From Rhizobium sophorae (lineage in GTDB: Bacteria > Pseudomonadota > Alphaproteobacteria > Rhizobiales > Rhizobiaceae), in assembly GCF_013087515.1 (NCBI RefSeq), contig NZ_JABFCN010000022.1, positions 111,856 through 175,855 of the forward strand: a stretch of 64,000 bases of DNA. The letters run 5' to 3'. Made by a program: the position numbers and the translations under genes. Of this stretch, positions 60,402-64,000 are shown in pieces. The notes beneath the pieces were generated by a model. That model was not told where the DNA came from, made no database searches, and saw nothing but the letters and a program-made list of their open reading frames with translations. The first letter of the stretch is position 1, and every line of letters starts with the position of its first letter.

Positions 60402-62243
60402 TCAGTACACGCGAGCCTTCGGCTCGATCTTGTGGGGATCGATGCCTTCGGCGATGAGCTCGGTGTGAACCGGCCGGTAGTCGAGCTTGACGTCGCCTGC
60501 CTCGTTGACCCAGGCGAGCGTGTGTTTGCGCCAGTTGACGTCGTCGCGGCCGGCGAACGCACCCTCGGTATAATCCTCGCGTGCATGCGAACCGCGGCTC
60601 TCCTTGCGGGCCTCGGCGCCGTAGATCGTCGTGATGGCGTTGGCCATCAGGTTCTGCAGCTCCAGCGTCTCGACCAGATCCGAGTTCCAGATCATCGAAC
60701 GATCGGTGACCTTGATGTCCTTCATCTCGCCCCAGATTGCCGAGATACGCCGGCAACCGGATTCCAGCGATTCCTGCGTGCGGAAGACGGCGGCGTCTTC
60801 CTGCATGGCGCGCTGCATCTTCTCGCGCAGTTCCGCCGTCGGCGTGCCGCCGCTGGCATGACGCAGACCGTCGAAGCGGTCCATGATCTTGTCGCAGGCT
60901 GCGACGTTGAGATGCGGGATCGGCGCAGCGCGGTCGATCACCTCGCCGGCGCGGATCGCAGCCGCCCGGCCGAAGACCACGAGGTCGATCAGCGAGTTGG
61001 AGCCGAGGCGGTTGGCGCCGTGCACCGAGGCACAGCCGGCTTCACCGACAGCCATCAGACCGGGGATGATCCGTTCCGGATTGGCACCGTCGGCGTTCAG
61101 CACTTCGCCCCAATAATTCGTGGGAATGCCGCCCATATTGTAGTGAACGGTCGGCAGAACCGGGATCGGCTCGCGCGTGACGTCGACGCCGGCAAAGATC
61201 TTGGCGCTCTCGGAAATCCCGGGCAGGCGTTCATGAAGAACGGCCGGATCGAGATGATCGAGATGCAGGAAGATGTGGTCCTTGTTCTTGCCGACACCGC
61301 GGCCCTCGCGGATTTCCAGTGTCATGCAGCGCGAAACGACGTCGCGCGAGGCAAGGTCCTTGGCCGAAGGGGCGTAACGCTCCATGAAGCGCTCGCCCTC
61401 GGAGTTGACGAGGTAACCGCCTTCGCCGCGGGCGCCTTCGGTAATCAGACAGCCCGAACCGTAGATGCCGGTCGGGTGAAACTGGACGAATTCCATGTCC
61501 TGCAGCGGCAGGCCGGCGCGCGCCACCATGCCGCCGCCGTCGCCGGTGCAGGTATGGGCTGATGTTGCCGAGAAATAGGCGCGGCCGTAGCCGCCGGTCG
61601 CCAGCACCACCATCTTGGCGGCGAAGCGATGGATCGTGCCGTCATCGAGGCACCAGGCGACGACGCCGATGCAGCGGCTGCCGTCTTCCGACATGATCAG
61701 GTCGAGCGCGAAATACTCGATGAAGAATTCGGCATTGTTGCGCAGCGACTGGCCGTAGAGCGTATGCAGGATGGCGTGGCCGGTACGGTCGGCAACGGCG
61801 CAGGTGCGCTGTACCGGCGGGCCTTCGCCGTAATTCTGCATGTGGCCGCCGAACGGGCGCTGATAGATCTTGCCTTCCTCGTTGCGCGAGAACGGCACGC
61901 CGTAATGCTCGAGTTCATAGACCGCCTTCGGCGCTTCCATGGTGAGATACTGCATGGCGTCGACGTCGCCGAGCCAGTCGGAACCCTTGACGGTATCGTA
62001 GAGGTGCCACTGCCAGCTATCCGGCGTCATGTTGCGCAGCGAGGCGGCGATACCGCCCTGGGCGGCGACCGTATGCGAGCGGGTCGGGAATACCTTGGTG
62101 ATGCAGGCCGTGCGGAAACCCTGCTCGGCCATGCCGAGCGTGGCGCGTAAGCCCGCGCCGCCGGCGCCGACGACGATCACGTCGTAGGAGTGATCGACAT
62201 ACTTGTAGGCCTTGCCATTCTGGGCGGGTGAAGTCGGTGCCAT
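60402..62243 (-). CDS. sdhA: Succinate dehydrogenase flavoprotein subunit
   Basis: A 613-residue FAD subunit. The dinucleotide motif [11 protein letters not shown] is at residues 25-35, FAD is attached at H57 ([10 protein letters not shown]), and substrate residues lie around [21 protein letters not shown]. It oxidises succinate on the cytoplasmic face. It is six bases after sdhD. Confidence 0.98.
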   Translation of the reverse strand: MAPTSPAQNGKAYKYVDHSYDVIVVGAGGAGLRATLGMAEQGFRTACITKVFPTRSHTVAAQGGIAASLRNMTPDSWQWHLYDTVKGSDWLGDVDAMQYLTMEAPKAVYELEHYGVPFSRNEEGKIYQRPFGGHMQNYGEGPPVQRTCAVADRTGHAILHTLYGQSLRNNAEFFIEYFALDLIMSEDGSRCIGVVAWCLDDGTIHRFAAKMVVLATGGYGRAYFSATSAHTCTGDGGGMVARAGLPLQDMEFVQFHPTGIYGSGCLITEGARGEGGYLVNSEGERFMERYAPSAKDLASRDVVSRCMTLEIREGRGVGKNKDHIFLHLDHLDPAVLHERLPGISESAKIFAGVDVTREPIPVLPTVHYNMGGIPTNYWGEVLNADGANPERIIPGLMAVGEAGCASVHGANRLGSNSLIDLVVFGRAAAIRAGEVIDRAAPIPHLNVAACDKIMDRFDGLRHASGGTPTAELREKMQRAMQEDAAVFRTQESLESGCRRISAIWGEMKDIKVTDRSMIWNSDLVETLELQNLMANAITTIYGAEARKESRGSHAREDYTEGAFAGRDDVNWRKHTLAWVNEAGDVKLDYRPVHTELIAEGIDPHKIEPKARVY

Positions 62244-62249
62244 GTCAGC

Positions 62250-62630
62250 TTATCCTACGAATGCGATTTTTAGAATAGCGAAGAGACAGAGGCCGGCAAT
62301 CAGGATCGCAAAGAACGTGTTCAGCATCAGGAGAACGATCTTGCCGAACTCGCCATGCACGTAATCCTCGATGATGACCTGCATGCCGAGCTTCATGTGG
62401 ATGACGCCCGAGATCACCATCAGCCCCATGACGACCGCGACGAAGGGGTTCGACAGCGCGCGAACCACATCCGCATAGGGCGCGCCGGCATAGGCGAGCA
62501 TGAAGATGACGAAGAAGAGGATGAGCGGAACATTGGCGACGGCCGTCAGCCGCTGGCGCCAGAAATGGTCCGTGCCGTCCTTGGCGGAGCCGAGCCCGCG
62601 AACCTTGCCGAGGGGGGTGCGCATATCCAT
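62250..62630 (-). CDS. sdhD: Succinate dehydrogenase membrane anchor subunit
   Basis: A 126-residue three-helix membrane anchor ([20 protein letters not shown] start; [16 protein letters not shown] contains a candidate haem or quinone-site histidine). It lies between sdhC (10-base gap) and sdhA. Confidence 0.93.
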   Translation of the reverse strand: MDMRTPLGKVRGLGSAKDGTDHFWRQRLTAVANVPLILFFVIFMLAYAGAPYADVVRALSNPFVAVVMGLMVISGVIHMKLGMQVIIEDYVHGEFGKIVLLMLNTFFAILIAGLCLFAILKIAFVG

Positions 62631-62640
62631 GAGAGGACCT

Positions 62641-63036
62641 TCAGAAGCGAATGAGGAAGCCGATCACCCAGACCAGCACGGTCAGACAGAGCGACCCGAT
62701 GATGTTGGCGATGGCGAGCTTGGTCGAGAACTCTTTCCCGAAGCCATAGCCGAGATCCCACATGAAGTGGCGGAAGCCGCCGAGCATGTGGTGCATCAGC
62801 GCCCAAGTATAGCCGAGAAGCACGAGCTTGCCGAGAAGGCTGCCGAGCACCCAGTTGGCCCAGTCATAGGAGCCCTGGCCGCTTGCCGCCGCGATCAGCC
62901 ACCAGGCAACGAGCAGCGTGCCGACGTAGAGCGCGCCACCGGTAATGCGGTGGACGATGGACATGACCATGGTGGGAATAGGCTTGTAGATTTGCAGATG
63001 CGGCGATAGGGGCCGGTTATTTGTCACGTTCGCCAT
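62641..63036 (-). CDS. sdhC: Succinate dehydrogenase cytochrome b556 subunit
   Basis: A 131-residue membrane subunit with [12 protein letters not shown] and [12 protein letters not shown] at the N-terminal quinone-site region, and [13 protein letters not shown] containing the haem-ligand histidine. ATG 63036 (MANVTNN) gives normal length; the frame extends upstream to 63081. First gene of sdhCDAB. Confidence 0.94.
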   Translation of the reverse strand: MANVTNNRPLSPHLQIYKPIPTMVMSIVHRITGGALYVGTLLVAWWLIAAASGQGSYDWANWVLGSLLGKLVLLGYTWALMHHMLGGFRHFMWDLGYGFGKEFSTKLAIANIIGSLCLTVLVWVIGFLIRF

Positions 63037-63351
63037 CAGAACCTCGCGGCGGCTTCTCTGCGCTCCCGGATTTCGGAGCATGCTCAGTCAACCACACGAA
63101 TGACAAAATTCTCTGTGTGCGTTGCATCAATTGCGACGTTTAATCACCGGGAACGCCGACGACAAGCACAATCGCTGTCTGCTTTTAATTTAATCGATTC
63201 GCGTTACCGGGAAGTTTGCAGGCTAACAAAACTGGCCCTTTCCGCTCAAATTTTGTGCCGGTTGTCCGACCTGAATGGACAAGCGCCGGCTTTTGGCGCA
63301 ATCTGGCGTTAACGATTTGTTAGGGATCGGAATTCCGGAGGCCGGCCACCC
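63037..63351. promoter_or_regulatory. Divergent promoter region of sdhC and the secreted-protein gene
   Basis: 315 bases without a gene. TTAA-N7-TTAG at 63309-63323 is one mismatch from the CtrA consensus TTAA-N7-TTAA and lies about 30 bases before the plus-strand gene. No convincing sdh promoter elements could be fixed by eye. Confidence 0.35.
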
Positions 63352-63840
63352 ATGTTTCGCAGTCTGTCCGCAGTCGCCTTGATTGCCCTGTCCGCACTTG
63401 CTGCACTTCCCGCCGAAGCCGGCGACCGCCGCCATGATCGTCGCTTTTCCGCCCACCGCCACGCTTTTCATGGCGGACTGCTTCTCGGCGAACGTGTGAC
63501 CTGGCGCGATCGCGGCATCCGTTTCGACAACGCCTATCGATATCGGAACCGCAAAGAACGAATGCCGTTCCTGAAACAGTTTTCATCGCCGGCGACCAAT
63601 CGCGTCGCCCGCAACAATCTCATCGTCGTCGTACCCCAGGCGCGGGGTGGTGGTGGCGACACTTATGCCGGCACGTCTTACGTCTATCAGGCCGATGGCG
63701 GAACCTATGTCGGGGGCGACAGCTATGGCTATCCCACAGCTCGGTCGGAGCTGCTAGCACCGAAAGCAAAGGTCATCGACGTCGCCGTGCAGGACGATCC
63801 CTGCGACTATGAGGCCGATGTCTGCGTCATCCGGCCTTAG
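63352..63840 (+). CDS. Secreted protein of unknown function
   Basis: A 162-residue protein with a signal peptide (MFRSLSAVALIALSALAALP, cut after AEA before GDRRHD). The mature protein starts with a His/Arg-rich stretch, has a Gly/Tyr-rich middle (about 100-130) and two cysteines near the end (DPCDYEADVC). GGAGG precedes the ATG. No family recognised; probably periplasmic or envelope-associated. Confidence 0.78.
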   Translation: MFRSLSAVALIALSALAALPAEAGDRRHDRRFSAHRHAFHGGLLLGERVTWRDRGIRFDNAYRYRNRKERMPFLKQFSSPATNRVARNNLIVVVPQARGGGGDTYAGTSYVYQADGGTYVGGDSYGYPTARSELLAPKAKVIDVAVQDDPCDYEADVCVIRP

Positions 63841-63841
63841 A

Positions 63842-63886
63842 GCATGTCGCGCAAAAGTGTGCAGCGGTTTTGCGACAACGACATGC
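63842..63886. repeat. Mosaic palindrome, type A
   Basis: GCATGTCG ... CGACATGC with core AAAAGTGTGCAGCGGTTTT, the same core as at position 21. It starts two bases after the stop codon of the secreted-protein gene. Confidence 0.88.
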
Positions 63887-63900
63887 GTGAGAACAAAGAC

Positions 63901-63944
63901 CTAAAGCGCGAGGAGCGAATTTGAAAGATTGCGACGCGCCTTAG
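63901..63944. repeat. Palindrome, type B, diverged
   Basis: CTAAAGCGCG/CGCGCCTTAG stem with one mismatch and a 24-base loop. The left arm equals the arm at 4229. It follows a type A element at the same kind of distance as the pair at 43991-44096. Confidence 0.65.
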
Positions 63945-64000
63945 GAGCCGTGGACTCTTGGGATTCCCAAAGCTGAGCAAATCAGATTCAAGACTGTCTT

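Overview
The window looks like an ordinary chromosomal segment of a Rhizobiaceae bacterium, most probably Rhizobium of the leguminosarum/etli type. The support is a high-GC coding style, an F1-only ATP synthase operon (the F0 genes lie elsewhere, as in alphaproteobacteria), an mdh-sucCD-sucA-sucB-lpdA cluster with sdhCDAB close by, an fds-type formate dehydrogenase, and many copies of short rhizobial mosaic palindromes between genes. I see no rRNA, tRNA, CRISPR array, IS transposase, prophage or symbiosis genes.

Layout. 1-2.1 kb: ornithine aminotransferase, then a CheW gene preceded by what looks like the leftover C-terminal tail of a chemoreceptor gene. 2.4-11.3 kb (minus strand): an NAD-dependent formate dehydrogenase operon (fdsG-fdsB-fdsA-fdhD-fdsD) with a LysR gene upstream and an oxalate/formate-type MFS antiporter downstream; the antiporter gene has an apparent 5' frameshift. 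11.5-14 kb: ArsR regulator, SDR, and SoxR divergent from an FMN reductase across a textbook SoxR promoter. 14.1-17.6 kb: TPP riboswitch and a ykoF-thiX-thiZ-thiY thiamine/HMP uptake operon. 17.7-19.8 kb: two surface-polysaccharide-type enzymes. 20-25.1 kb (minus): atpHAGDC with a small Cys-motif gene translationally coupled between atpD and atpC. 25.4-28.1 kb: small membrane protein and priA.

28.2-41.5 kb is the main accessory block: a peptide/oligosaccharide-type ABC importer, a GH39 glycosidase, a GntR regulator, a Gfo/Idh dehydrogenase, an IlvD/EDD sugar-acid dehydratase, an amidohydrolase-type lactonase and a DapA-type aldolase. Together these fit import and non-phosphorylative oxidation of a glycoside-derived sugar. 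41.5-45.8 kb: GNAT and lipid-type acyltransferases, XerC, a TraB/GumN-family protein and cytochrome b561.

45.9-63 kb (minus): the TCA-cycle segment sdhCDAB, zapE, mdh, sucC, sucD, sucA, a YciI-like gene, sucB, a DUF4241-like gene, a secreted protein, an SDR and lpdA. A small frame-disrupted reading frame follows sdhB. The window ends with a divergent secreted protein and another mosaic repeat.

No clearly new defence or mobile system was found. The observations most worth following are the sugar-acid cluster, the atp-operon insert, the extra genes inside the suc operon, and three apparent gene-decay events.
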